The notes beneath the pieces are model-generated. The model saw nothing but the letters and a program-made list of their open reading frames with translations. It was not told where the DNA came from and did no database searches. A stretch of DNA of 64,000 nucleotides. Origin: Blautia pseudococcoides. Its GTDB lineage: Bacteria > Bacillota > Clostridia > Lachnospirales > Lachnospiraceae. Shown here piece after piece: positions 62,061 to 64,000 of this stretch (positions are counted from its first letter, which is position 1; each line of letters opens with the position of its first letter). The position numbers and the translations under genes are program-made. Location: NCBI RefSeq assembly GCF_001689125.2, contig NZ_CP015405.2:4173501-4237500 (forward strand). The letters run 5' to 3'.

Positions 62061-64000
<1,940 letters not shown>

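Overview
The window looks like chromosome of an anaerobic, spore-forming Lachnospiraceae bacterium, most likely Blautia or a close relative. The grounds are spoIID next to spoIIQ, a PerR/rubrerythrin oxygen-defence block, an acetogen-style corrinoid methyl-transfer gene set, and many ABC, glycosidase and ROK sugar genes. This rests on gene content, not on a database search.

Layout. 1-8.8 kb: a sugar operon on the minus strand (Gfo/Idh/MocA oxidoreductase, lipoprotein binding protein, two permeases, sugar isomerase cut by the window edge) diverges from two tandem paralogous ROK regulators and a second Gfo/Idh/MocA oxidoreductase. 8.9-15.7 kb: an alpha-glucoside operon (binding protein, two permeases, GH13_31 glucosidase) diverges from a LacI regulator. 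15.8-27.3 kb: corrinoid methyl-transfer genes (pterin methyltransferase, two corrinoid proteins, reductive activator, DUF2284 protein, two PucR regulators, URO-D-type methyltransferase) with a GH36 alpha-galactosidase among them. 27.4-31.4 kb: GH65 phosphorylase, beta-phosphoglucomutase, acetyltransferase and DUF2007 protein. 31.7-39.3 kb: hybrid histidine kinase, hemolysin-III-like protein, amylosucrase-like GH13, a broken ROK kinase and a ROK regulator. 39.3-43.7 kb: aminotransferase remnant, old-yellow-enzyme-type flavin/Fe-S reductase, two rubrerythrins and PerR. 43.8-51 kb: a sialic acid operon with its RpiR regulator, diverging from nagA. 51-60.9 kb: GIY-YIG protein, NlpC/P60-3D cell-wall hydrolase, spoIIQ, spoIID, mnmM, metY, MATE exporter, DUF6062 protein and a fused sigma/anti-sigma remnant. 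61.2-64 kb: the 3' part of an rRNA operon on the minus strand, 23S followed by seven tRNAs and a terminator.

How it works together. Palindromes tie separate transcription units into regulons. GGTkTTrTGyAAmACC occurs twice at the alpha-glucoside operon and once at the GH65 promoter, so the LacI protein probably controls both. CTACAAAGTGTAG lies before the pterin-methyltransferase operon and between the second PucR gene and the URO-D gene, suggesting one methyl-transfer regulon. TGAAArTTyTTTCA lies at the nan promoter and before nagA. PerR-like palindromes follow the perR and rubrerythrin promoters.

A dispersed family of small inverted-repeat elements (ends close to GTTACTGTTCAC) is scattered through the intergenic spaces. 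No CRISPR array, prophage, transposase or riboswitch was recognised.
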